This document shows, piece by piece, positions 28,193-35,722 of a stretch of 39,748 nt of DNA. Position numbers and translations under genes: made by a program. Positions within the stretch are counted from its first letter, which is position 1. Each line of letters begins with the position of its first letter. The stretch is from a virus, in IMG/VR virus record IMGVR_UViG_3300047552_000792, positions 1-39,748 of that record. One strand, given 5' to 3'. The notes beneath the pieces are model-generated. The model was given only the letters and a program-made list of their open reading frames with translations. It ran no database searches and was not told where the DNA came from.

Positions 28193-29703
28193 ATTCCATC
28201 CGCATCAGTAGAGCAAGAAAGAGTGCCGTCGAGCGCGTCACACTCAGTCCATCCTGCGTCATCCGTGTCACGGAGCATGAGGCAGCCTCCCGTGGAGCCA
28301 TCAAGAGTTGCTTGGCCGACTCCGGTGCCAATATCGAGAGAGAGGGCCATACCGCTGATTTTTAATGCGCTTAGCGCTGAACTTGAAGCGCAATTTGTTA
28401 ATTCTGCCGTATTAGCGGTATCATCAACATTGATAGATAAACATTCGTCACTTCCTGCGCTTAATCCAAGTATTTCTAATGCCCCATCACCATCCCCGCT
28501 TAATTTAACTCCAGCAGTTCCAAGGGTTATGTCTGAGCCATTAACCGTAAGATCACCAACCCAATGATTGCCTAATGCAGTTACCGCTGCAGCCGTTGAA
28601 TTATTTACTAAAGTTGCGCTGTAATTATTCACAGTTCCACTACTCGTTGGAGCTAAATCAGCGGTTGTTCCAGATACTTTGGGACTTCCAAAAACATTCA
28701 GAACAGCAGATGTTCCATTTGCTCTTAATCCATAACCGTTCCCACCACTTACAGTAGATACATAATTTCCACCATAAACATTTATGGTTGGCGGATTAGC
28801 TGCCGAGTTTGCGTTAGAAATGATCCCTGAAGTATTTCCAGAAGTCCCCGATACTGATACAGATGAATTGTAAATATCCAGGGTAATTGCGGCTTCGTTA
28901 GTTGAATTTGCCTGTAGTAATATTCCATTACTAGGCCCCGCCGAAGCCGTCGCAGAGGAAATGCAATCTACCATAGAACCAGAAGCGTCTTGAAATTCAA
29001 ACGGATTGTGTCCACCGGCACCGGCACTCGAAAATGTTGCCTTGACTCTATCAAGCACTATTCCAGTTAAAACTGTTCCCGCTGTTCCATCAAATAAAAA
29101 AACTTGCGTAGAAGCCGCAGCGCTCGAAGTATTGATTGCAGTTAATTGGTTTATTCTAATATTGCTTGCGGTGCCTTTAATAACCGCAAGAGAGTCGAAA
29201 GCGCCTGTAATTATGGTGGAATCGTAACCTTGACCTATAATTGTCAACGCTTTATTGATGGTAAGCGTACTTGGGAGTGTGTATGTTCCTGCAGCCAATA
29301 CAAGCGTATCTCCCGCTGTAGCATTTGTAATTACTGTCGATAACGTATCACTTATACCAACGTAAATGACATTGCTCGCTGTAAAATCCAATCCGCCCGC
29401 TCCTGAAGAAATTGAAGAACTTCCAGATAGCGAAATTGATCCATCTGTACCGATAGTCACTTCGTTCACATCATCATTGTCAGGGTCGAAAGCCAATCCT
29501 CCCGTCCCACCGTCAATAGAGTAGGGAGTGTTGCCCATTTCGAGGTCGGATGACATAGTTCCGCCGAATCCTCCTCCCCCGCCACTTCCAATGCTTCCCT
29601 CGGTATCAATGGTTGCGGCATAAGCAGGGCTTGCCAAGAGTAGCAAGATTGCTAAGAGTTTTAGCTCATCGTTACCTTTCGTAGGTAGCTGAGCAAGTGG
29701 CAT
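28183..29703 (-). CDS. Pectate-lyase-like beta-helix fibre or spike
   Basis: The product is 506 residues. A signal-peptide-like N-terminus (LKLLAILLLLASPAYA) leads into a Gly-rich stretch, then a typical parallel beta-helix entry (about residues 125-160: TLVLAAGTYTLPSTLTINKA, then LTIIGQGYDST) and many short Asn/Ser/Thr-rich rungs. The C-terminus (MLRDTDDAGWTECD...) is Cys-rich. The ends are of normal base composition and the middle (28350-29460) is AT-rich, suggesting a swapped module. Start uncertain: ATG 29703 overlaps the upstream gene by 32 bases and lacks a good binding site. Confidence 0.72.
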   Translation of the reverse strand: MPLAQLPTKGNDELKLLAILLLLASPAYAATIDTEGSIGSGGGGGFGGTMSSDLEMGNTPYSIDGGTGGLAFDPDNDDVNEVTIGTDGSISLSGSSSISSGAGGLDFTASNVIYVGISDTLSTVITNATAGDTLVLAAGTYTLPSTLTINKALTIIGQGYDSTIITGAFDSLAVIKGTASNIRINQLTAINTSSAAASTQVFLFDGTAGTVLTGIVLDRVKATFSSAGAGGHNPFEFQDASGSMVDCISSATASAGPSNGILLQANSTNEAAITLDIYNSSVSVSGTSGNTSGIISNANSAANPPTINVYGGNYVSTVSGGNGYGLRANGTSAVLNVFGSPKVSGTTADLAPTSSGTVNNYSATLVNNSTAAAVTALGNHWVGDLTVNGSDITLGTAGVKLSGDGDGALEILGLSAGSDECLSINVDDTANTAELTNCASSSALSALKISGMALSLDIGTGVGQATLDGSTGGCLMLRDTDDAGWTECDALDGTLSCSTDADGICD

Positions 29704-30043
29704 CGGAGCCAGAGGCTATCATCTTGAAGTTGTCGATAGCGTTGCCGCCTGTGATATTGATGCTTGAGCCTGCCGATAGGACGTGGCCGACAGTAGTCGT
29801 AGGATTGGTGCCGTCATAGCGGAAGCGGATGGGATTGGTGGCGCAGCTTAGGAACACCCGCTTGGCCTTGCCGGTGGTAGGATTATAAGTAGCCGCGGTG
29901 AAGCCAATGGCTGTGGAGCTGACGGTGATGGTCTCGAAGGCAAATGGTGTCAATGGATCAGTAGATTCCAATCCCTTGTCAGCCCACGCCATCGGCGCAC
30001 ACAGCAATCCCAAAGCGATGATACCCGCTAGACTACGGTTCAT
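29672..30043 (-). CDS. Secreted beta-rich protein next to the spike gene
   Basis: The product is 123 residues. A Sec signal peptide (MNRSLAGIIALGLLCAPMAWA) is followed by a Thr/Ser/Asn-rich domain with two Cys (FLSCATNPIRFRYDGTNPTT). AGGAGG lies 5 bases before ATG 30043. The small beta domain may cap or connect a fibre. Export is the oddity. Family not recognised. Confidence 0.72.
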   Translation of the reverse strand: MNRSLAGIIALGLLCAPMAWADKGLESTDPLTPFAFETITVSSTAIGFTAATYNPTTGKAKRVFLSCATNPIRFRYDGTNPTTTVGHVLSAGSSINITGGNAIDNFKMIASGSDATCSATYER

Positions 30044-30071
30044 TGAGACCTCCTGGTTGGTGGCATGAGTA

Positions 30072-31472
30072 TCATTTCTTGAATAGCCGCCTTGCATAGT
30101 CTATTACGCCAATCGCAAGCGGGCTGCCTAGGGCAAGTTTCTTGTTTCTGACAGCGCCGCGCTCAATCTTCTGCGATTGCTTGATAACGTGCTGGATTTC
30201 CTTGGGAAGGATTCGCCTAGCTGCTTCACGCTGTTCAGCCGTCTTGAAGCCATGCTGAAGTTTGCCTTCAAGCTGAGCCTCGGTCATGCCACGCCTTATC
30301 ATCCTGAAGTCATTCATGAAATCAGAATACTTGGCATAGGCAGGAACAAGCTCAGGATACTTTGATAATAGCGCCAGCCTGAACTCATCCACATAGTCTT
30401 GGATGTCCAGGTCGACGTTGGCAACGCTGGCATTGGCTTGGCCGCCAGCCTGATAACGCTGATTCGGGATGCGTTGTTTGGCTCGGCTAAGCTGAGGGAT
30501 ACTTTCAAGCGCCATCTTAATCTGCTGAACATCTTGGGCTGTGGCAGAGTCGGCCAAGGCGGGGTCTTTGAAGAATCGGACAAGGGCGTGTTCCTCAGGC
30601 TTCTTTGGGTCAATGGAACGCTTAAGGCCATTGTAGATGCGCTGAGCAAACTCAGGGTCAGCAGATAACCTAGTCCTGATTGACTCAATTAGTGGCCTAG
30701 CCTCAGGGACAACCTTGCCTGGATTGTTTGTTACAGCGGTTGCTAGGTCACTCTCAAACTCTATCCCCGTAGCTTTCTTGGCTCCGAAGAAGGCTTGCCG
30801 AACACGCTGAGCGAGCGCCTCAATCTCCTGGTCATTCAGACCCTTGAATGGATTGCGCATCCTGCCCAAGTTAAGTTTATAGCCTGGCTTGCCGCTGATT
30901 GGCTCGACTTGGCTGACACCTTGGAATGGGGCTTTGTTGGCAAGCGCCATAGGAAGCATACCGATAGCGCCCTCTGTCAGAAGGCGCATGGTAGCTTCTT
31001 CCTTGTTGGCAGGAAGCTCTCCTCCGCGCATCTCGGTGGCATAGGCTTGGGCAGGTGGCATCATCGGACGGCCTGATGAGGCTCGGCGTAACTGAGCGAT
31101 CCCTGTCATGGCGGGCTTAATCAGGCTTGCGTTGATAATATCAGCAGGGATGCTTAATGCAGTCTGACTCAGTGACCCTCCTGGGCCTAATGCGGTCAGC
31201 ACATTATTCTTTAGGCGCTGAATCTCACGGCTAGTGTTAGGGAAGTATTCGGATACGGAGAGACCAGGACGCGGAGCAGAGATAGATTCTGCCATAAATC
31301 CAGGTTTAGGCTGCTTTGCTGGCTGTGCAACAGGTTGTGGCTGAGCCTGTGCCTCATCCATTGGCTCCAATTCCAATGAGTTTAAGTAAGCATCCCTGTC
31401 ATCATCGGTAATGGAAGCATCCTGCGGAGAATCCATCGAGCCTAAGAAAGCTAGACGTTCCTCATCAGTCAT
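30072..31472 (-). CDS. Large helical internal or ejection-type virion protein
   Basis: The product is 466 residues and mainly helical. It starts with an acidic repeat (EERLAFLGSMD and DDRDAYLNSLE), then a Pro/Gln linker, an Ala-rich stretch, and a basic C-terminus ending in DYARRLFKK. The pattern suits an internal virion protein ejected with the DNA. I chose ATG 31472 (GGAG 7 bases upstream) over GTG 31478. It is the third of four consecutive structural-type genes of this kind. Confidence 0.62.
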   Translation of the reverse strand: MTDEERLAFLGSMDSPQDASITDDDRDAYLNSLELEPMDEAQAQPQPVAQPAKQPKPGFMAESISAPRPGLSVSEYFPNTSREIQRLKNNVLTALGPGGSLSQTALSIPADIINASLIKPAMTGIAQLRRASSGRPMMPPAQAYATEMRGGELPANKEEATMRLLTEGAIGMLPMALANKAPFQGVSQVEPISGKPGYKLNLGRMRNPFKGLNDQEIEALAQRVRQAFFGAKKATGIEFESDLATAVTNNPGKVVPEARPLIESIRTRLSADPEFAQRIYNGLKRSIDPKKPEEHALVRFFKDPALADSATAQDVQQIKMALESIPQLSRAKQRIPNQRYQAGGQANASVANVDLDIQDYVDEFRLALLSKYPELVPAYAKYSDFMNDFRMIRRGMTEAQLEGKLQHGFKTAEQREAARRILPKEIQHVIKQSQKIERGAVRNKKLALGSPLAIGVIDYARRLFKK

Positions 31473-32277
31473 CAGCACTCTCCGATAAGGATTCGCTCAT
31501 AGCCTCTAAGAATAGTGGTAAGCTGTCCTCTCCCTCGCCTATTCCTGAGCCACCTAGTTTGGCAGACTGCTTGATGGATTGGCGCTTGCGCTGAATAGCT
31601 CGCTTTATAACCTTGAGGCGTTTAGCGAAAGCTTCGGTAGACAATGCCAGGTCAGGCACAAATGGTAACGCCCGCATCTGAGCATCCGTATCGGATATGC
31701 GGTCATCGCCTGTGACAGCGCGGTACAAGCCAGCGGCGATGCCTGGTCGCAATTCTTCATAGGTCACGGCGTTGATGGATTCTGATTGGCTAACATCAGG
31801 CAACGGGCTTGATAATCCTTTCTTGCCAAACTCGCTTCCTCCCGTAGCCTTAGCAACGCCTTTTATGTACCTGCCCTGAACCGGCCCCTTCCGCACAGTC
31901 CGAGAGAGCGTTTCCATATCGTTCATGATTCCCTCGAAAGCATCAATGCGAGAGTAGTCGCGCTTCATAGTATCCGATGCCTTGGGGATACTTGCGGTAG
32001 CCTGCTTCTTGGCATAGTCGGCTGTAATCTGACGTTCCATCTCCTGCCTAGGCACAGGGAAGGCTATCTGCGGAGTTGAGCCAAGCGACTTGATATATGG
32101 CCTTCCCTCTGGGATAGCACCTATCATGGCGCGAACCTGTGGTGGAAGCTGAGTCGGTAAGCCACCTGGTGATAACTCAGGTTGACCGACCTGTATGGAT
32201 GGGCGCTGAGCCTGCCCGCCAAACGGCTTGTCCAAGTTCGCCCGAAGCCTAGCTTTCTGTTCCTCTGAGAGAGGCAT
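31465..32277 (-). CDS. Virion-associated protein, ejection-type
   Basis: The product is 270 residues. A Pro/Gln-rich first third precedes a helical middle (DAFEGIMNDMETLSRTVRKG) and a basic then acidic end (IKRAIQRKRQSIKQ ... SLSESADD). The start overlaps the upstream stop (TAATG), and the acidic tail overlaps the next gene. An internal core or ejection role is inferred from neighbours. Confidence 0.6.
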   Translation of the reverse strand: MPLSEEQKARLRANLDKPFGGQAQRPSIQVGQPELSPGGLPTQLPPQVRAMIGAIPEGRPYIKSLGSTPQIAFPVPRQEMERQITADYAKKQATASIPKASDTMKRDYSRIDAFEGIMNDMETLSRTVRKGPVQGRYIKGVAKATGGSEFGKKGLSSPLPDVSQSESINAVTYEELRPGIAAGLYRAVTGDDRISDTDAQMRALPFVPDLALSTEAFAKRLKVIKRAIQRKRQSIKQSAKLGGSGIGEGEDSLPLFLEAMSESLSESADD

Positions 32278-32990
32278 TAGAGTTCACCCATAGCTTCTAA
32301 GAGGGCTTGGGCTACAGGATCATTCTTCTCGATGGCAAGCAAGCGTATCTTTCTTGCTGACATGGCATCGCCTGACTTGGCCGCTTGATAGAGTTGCTTC
32401 ATTGTCTGTGAGCCTTGGAATACTTCATCAGGCAAATCCATCCCTTGCTGAATATTCTGCGGTTGGACAGGCTGTGATGGGGTTGGAATAGGCTGAGCGC
32501 TTCCATCATTTACTCCAGCATACTTGTAAAGATTGCTTAGCATATCGTAGTTGCGAATCTTGGCCTCAGCCTCACGTCGCTCCAAATCAAGCATGGCAGG
32601 GTCGTTCTGACGCTGATATGCCTGTAATCTAGCTAACTGTTCGAGCTGATTCTGATTAATCATCGGCTGATTCGCAAACGGCGATGCCGGTCTAGGAGCA
32701 ACCTGCGGCTTAATCTGCTGAGGACTCTGCCTGGGCGTCATGCCGATGCCGCTGGTGGTGCCTGGCAGGGGCTGAGGCTGGCTAAAGGTAGCGCCTGGGC
32801 TACCCATCTGACCGTATCCAGGATTGGGGATATCCTTCTTCTGAAACGCTCCTGCCCCGCCTTGAGAGGCTAGGTAAGCCCGCAGGATCAAGTCTGCGGT
32901 GTGTCCACCGATAGCGCCCAAGTCGTTATACCAGCTATTCTTGGCATAACCTTGGGGTAGTATCTGACCGCCTGTGATTACGGTAGGCAT
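32277..32990 (-). CDS. Gln/Pro-rich virion-associated protein
   Basis: The product is 237 residues. A short Gly-rich start (GAIGGHTADLILRAYLASQG) is followed by a low-complexity Gln/Pro region (60-115), a helix (LEQLARLQAYQRQND) and a C-terminal helical unit (KLLxx-type repeats around AKSGDAMSARKIRLLAIEK). Such proteins accompany ejection complexes in podoviruses. Family not recognised. Confidence 0.6.
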   Translation of the reverse strand: MPTVITGGQILPQGYAKNSWYNDLGAIGGHTADLILRAYLASQGGAGAFQKKDIPNPGYGQMGSPGATFSQPQPLPGTTSGIGMTPRQSPQQIKPQVAPRPASPFANQPMINQNQLEQLARLQAYQRQNDPAMLDLERREAEAKIRNYDMLSNLYKYAGVNDGSAQPIPTPSQPVQPQNIQQGMDLPDEVFQGSQTMKQLYQAAKSGDAMSARKIRLLAIEKNDPVAQALLEAMGEL

Positions 32991-33784
32991 TAGATACCTC
33001 CTCCCGTGAATCCTCTGCCGAATGAAGTGAGCCAGCTAGGTTGGGCAGGGGTACCCTGGCTGTAAGCCCATGGTTGGATAGTCTGCCCCTGCGTGTAGGC
33101 GCTTAAGAGAGCATCGGCGGATGGAGTAACGCCCTGCCCATAGTTAGGCGCTTGGGGCTGCTGAATCTGCGGGAAGAATACCTGGCCTGAGGCGATAAGC
33201 TCCTGAAGCGTCTGCGCCCTATTCTGGTTCTGGAGTTGGATATCGGACATGGCGTATTGATTGGCAAGCTCGGAGGCAGCTTCGGTCTCTCGCTGCTCGC
33301 GCCTGCCGCCGTAAAGGGTGCCGCCGATGTTGGCGGATGAGCGGATGCCCTGCAGAAGCCTGTCCTGTTCCCTGTTGCGGATAGTATTCTGAGCCTGAAG
33401 CTGTTCAGGCGTGAGGCTATAGGGGGAGGCTAGGCGCTGGCCTGTTTGCTGAGCCAAGGTCTCAATGTTGGCAGTCTGTGTCGGGGCGAGTTGCTCGTAT
33501 AAGGCTCGATACATCGGTCCATACTTGGCTTGGATGTCATACTCGCTCTGGGCGAGCTGAGGGCCATACTGCTGCTGTAGCTGAACCTGCTGAGCGGTTA
33601 GCTGCGGATTGTAGGCCAACTGGCTTTGCGCCAACTGTGCCGATGTCTCAGCCACGTTAGGGGCAGGCGCTTGGGTGATAGTTGGGCTTGGAGGCTGGAT
33701 GTAAGATGGCTGCGTTGCTTTAGAGCCTCCACCCCGCTCATTATGCATAACCATATCCGCCCACTTGATAATGTAGCCTAGCAT
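32990..33784 (-). CDS. Gln-rich ejection-type virion protein
   Basis: The product is 264 residues and very rich in Gln, Ala and Tyr: AQLAQSQLAYNPQLTAQQVQ, EYDIQAKYGPMYRALYEQ. The C-terminus ends in Gly (GRGFTGGGI). Long Gln/Ala helices are typical of podovirus internal core proteins that form a channel through the cell envelope. It overlaps the upstream gene by seven bases. Confidence 0.65.
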   Translation of the reverse strand: MLGYIIKWADMVMHNERGGGSKATQPSYIQPPSPTITQAPAPNVAETSAQLAQSQLAYNPQLTAQQVQLQQQYGPQLAQSEYDIQAKYGPMYRALYEQLAPTQTANIETLAQQTGQRLASPYSLTPEQLQAQNTIRNREQDRLLQGIRSSANIGGTLYGGRREQRETEAASELANQYAMSDIQLQNQNRAQTLQELIASGQVFFPQIQQPQAPNYGQGVTPSADALLSAYTQGQTIQPWAYSQGTPAQPSWLTSFGRGFTGGGI

Positions 33785-34068
33785 CTCCCCTTCACCTCCT
33801 TCATAAGTTGGTCTCGTCTGAAAGCGTGTAGATGGTTGGTTGGCTGGTCACGGCGCTCCCAATAGGCACCGATTGCCTGGGGCACTCTGTCGGCGATGTC
33901 CACAATGATGCGGCGTATGATGCCTCTTGAGTCTAGGAATGGGCTGATCTCGAGTTGCTCCACCCAGATGTATCGGCCATTTGGGTGCCACAGGCCGTCA
34001 TCATCCACAGGCCACCAATCACAGGCGGCCATCAGGAAGCCAGCATTGTCTCGGAGGACGGTTAGCAT
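33778..34068 (-). CDS. GNAT-like small protein in the structural region
   Basis: The product is 96 residues. IWVEQLEISPFLDSRGIIRR is a strand-turn-helix resembling motif A of GNAT acetyltransferases. The following AYWERRDQPTNHLHAFRRDQ resembles the C-terminal part seen in small phage members of that superfamily. The acetyl-CoA loop is incomplete, so catalysis is doubtful. TGATG overlaps the upstream gene. Confidence 0.6.
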   Translation of the reverse strand: MLTVLRDNAGFLMAACDWWPVDDDGLWHPNGRYIWVEQLEISPFLDSRGIIRRIIVDIADRVPQAIGAYWERRDQPTNHLHAFRRDQLMKEVKGRC

Positions 34069-34418
34069 CAGCGCAAGGCGTCCCTCAGGTCTGCGAACTC
34101 TGCGGCGGTTAGGCCGAGCTTCTCTCGGATGGCCTTCTCCTTGGCCTTCTTGGCAGCATCCGCCTGCTTCTGAGCGTCGTTGGCAGGCTTCACTACCTGT
34201 TCCTCATAGATTTCTTTCCATTCAGAAGGCGTAACTTCTCTTTCTTCAACATCCTCGGCTTTATAGCCAGCGGATATTGCGCTCTTTAATAAGGCTCCTT
34301 CCCTTGCGGCAGATTGGTACTCGATAAACTTTCCTGTGGACTTATCTATTGTTACCCTGCCAGCATAAGCGGATGGTGCGAATAGCAGAATGAGGCTGAT
34401 AAGTAGAAGTGTTTTCAT
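34068..34418 (-). CDS. Secreted helical protein downstream of a tail fibre
   Basis: The product is 116 residues. A Sec signal peptide (MKTLLLISLILLFAPSAYA) is followed by a short beta segment, a charged region and a Lys/Ala-rich coiled coil (DAQKQADAAKKAKEKAIREK). It overlaps the fibre gene by four bases. Its first half is AT-rich like the fibre tip, so the two may have been acquired together. A fibre chaperone or accessory role is possible. Confidence 0.68.
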   Translation of the reverse strand: MKTLLLISLILLFAPSAYAGRVTIDKSTGKFIEYQSAAREGALLKSAISAGYKAEDVEEREVTPSEWKEIYEEQVVKPANDAQKQADAAKKAKEKAIREKLGLTAAEFADLRDALR

Positions 34419-35404
34419 CGGAAGGCTATGTAGGTTATCGTCCCTGTTCCATCTGTCATTGTCCCAGATTCAGTCCAATTAACGCTGAATCCATCCGCAT
34501 CAAAAGAACTTACTACTCCTTCTAGCTGAGTAGTTCCAGCGTTTTCCCTAAAGTTTATAGAAACAGATGGCTTCAATACCCATTGGTCATCGGTAGCCGC
34601 TCCATCATTAGCAAGCACATAAGGCGATCCACTTTTATCAAGTCCAATGGATACCATTGTGCTCGATGAATCGGATATACCTGCTATGAATATTATGAAT
34701 CTGGGTGTAAATCCAACACCTGTTATTGGTTGAGGATTTGTGGGAGCAGGGTCTAAATCCAAGTCGATAGTAAACTGACCAACGAAGATGTCATAGTTAG
34801 ACCATGCGGGATTAGCGCCAGCCCCAGCAGTTTCCAATATCTGACCTGCTGTTCCAGCGCCGAGCCTCGCCCAATCCGTCCCATTGTAGTAGGCCACATC
34901 GCCTTGGGCGTCTGAGCCGAAGGCTATCTCCGTGCCAGCCACGCAGTTGGTGCAGGCTAGGCCCGTGGCGTTGCCTGCCTCAGCATCCCCTGCGGCGTAG
35001 CTGCCGGTGGTGTCTGTGGTCAGAGCGACTGAGTTGGCTTGGATGGTAAACGCCCCTGCGCTACTGATATCAACGTCCCCTGAAGGGTTGGTTGAGGTAA
35101 CGACATTGGAGCTGTTACCGACCAAGAGATTGCCCGCTGTAAGTGAGGCCAGCTTGGAGAAGGCTATGGCAGCGGAGGATGATATGTCATTGTTGGTGAG
35201 GGTGCCGTCCAAGATTACGCCTGTGGTGACGCTGCCTGTGGCATAGGTGTCAACGCCAGCCTGAAGGTAGGCGAAGATGACATCCTCATTGGATTTGACC
35301 TCGGAAGGCTCGATAACCTGGCCTGCGACATAGTCGAATTGGCGGGAGGGAGCCGCGCCCAAGCAGAGGATTAGAATAGCTGAGAGCAGTAGCCTATTTG
35401 TCAT
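34415..35404 (-). CDS. Tail fibre protein with a composition break
   Basis: The product is 329 residues. After a signal-peptide-like start (MTNRLLLSAILILCLGAAPS) comes a conserved-type fibre N-terminus (AGQVIEPSEVKSNEDVIFAY), a beta repeat region and GDVAYYNGTDWARLGAGTAG, a common linker in fibres. The C-terminal 120 residues (from about GAGANPAWSNYD) are encoded by AT-richer DNA and form a separate beta domain, probably the receptor-binding tip. GAGG lies 4 bases before the start. Confidence 0.78.
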   Translation of the reverse strand: MTNRLLLSAILILCLGAAPSRQFDYVAGQVIEPSEVKSNEDVIFAYLQAGVDTYATGSVTTGVILDGTLTNNDISSSAAIAFSKLASLTAGNLLVGNSSNVVTSTNPSGDVDISSAGAFTIQANSVALTTDTTGSYAAGDAEAGNATGLACTNCVAGTEIAFGSDAQGDVAYYNGTDWARLGAGTAGQILETAGAGANPAWSNYDIFVGQFTIDLDLDPAPTNPQPITGVGFTPRFIIFIAGISDSSSTMVSIGLDKSGSPYVLANDGAATDDQWVLKPSVSINFRENAGTTQLEGVVSSFDADGFSVNWTESGTMTDGTGTITYIAFR

Positions 35405-35410
35405 TATGCC

Positions 35411-35722
35411 TCATGTGAGGTTTGCACAGTTCCACGTTTTAGTCGTGGCGCTGGCGCATACACAAATCTGGTCGGTGCCTGTGTCGAAGTACACCATCTC
35501 CCCCACAGAGCATGGCCGAGTTGAATCTGGGTCTACCGTAACCCTGTCCATTTGGTAACGACCGTTAGAAATGTTGAACAGCATCAATAGAACGTCATTG
35601 AGTTGGCTAAAGGTGTTATTGTTCCAATCATAGAATGTTGGGGGCGCTGACATCCTGAGCGCATAAACGGGCGCCGCGCAGATTGCCATGCCCATGAGGA
35701 TGCCGATGGCTAGGCGCTTCAT
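35411..35722 (-). CDS. Secreted small protein between propeller and fibre genes
   Basis: The product is 103 residues. It has a signal peptide (MKRLAIGILMGMAICAAPVYA) followed by a region with FYDWNNNTFSQLNDVLLMLF and a short beta domain with Cys pairs (VGEMVYFDTGTDQICVCASA, then WNCANLT). The latter resembles a common C-terminal unit of tail fibre proteins, so this is probably a fibre-linked component. ATG 35722 directly follows the upstream stop. Confidence 0.7.
   Translation of the reverse strand: MKRLAIGILMGMAICAAPVYALRMSAPPTFYDWNNNTFSQLNDVLLMLFNISNGRYQMDRVTVDPDSTRPCSVGEMVYFDTGTDQICVCASATTKTWNCANLT

Noticed and set aside
29660-29705. Possible frameshift at the start of the beta-helix gene
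   Set aside because: No good in-frame start with a binding site is visible, but the open frame reaches ATG 29703 without interruption, so overlap with the upstream gene explains it without a frameshift.
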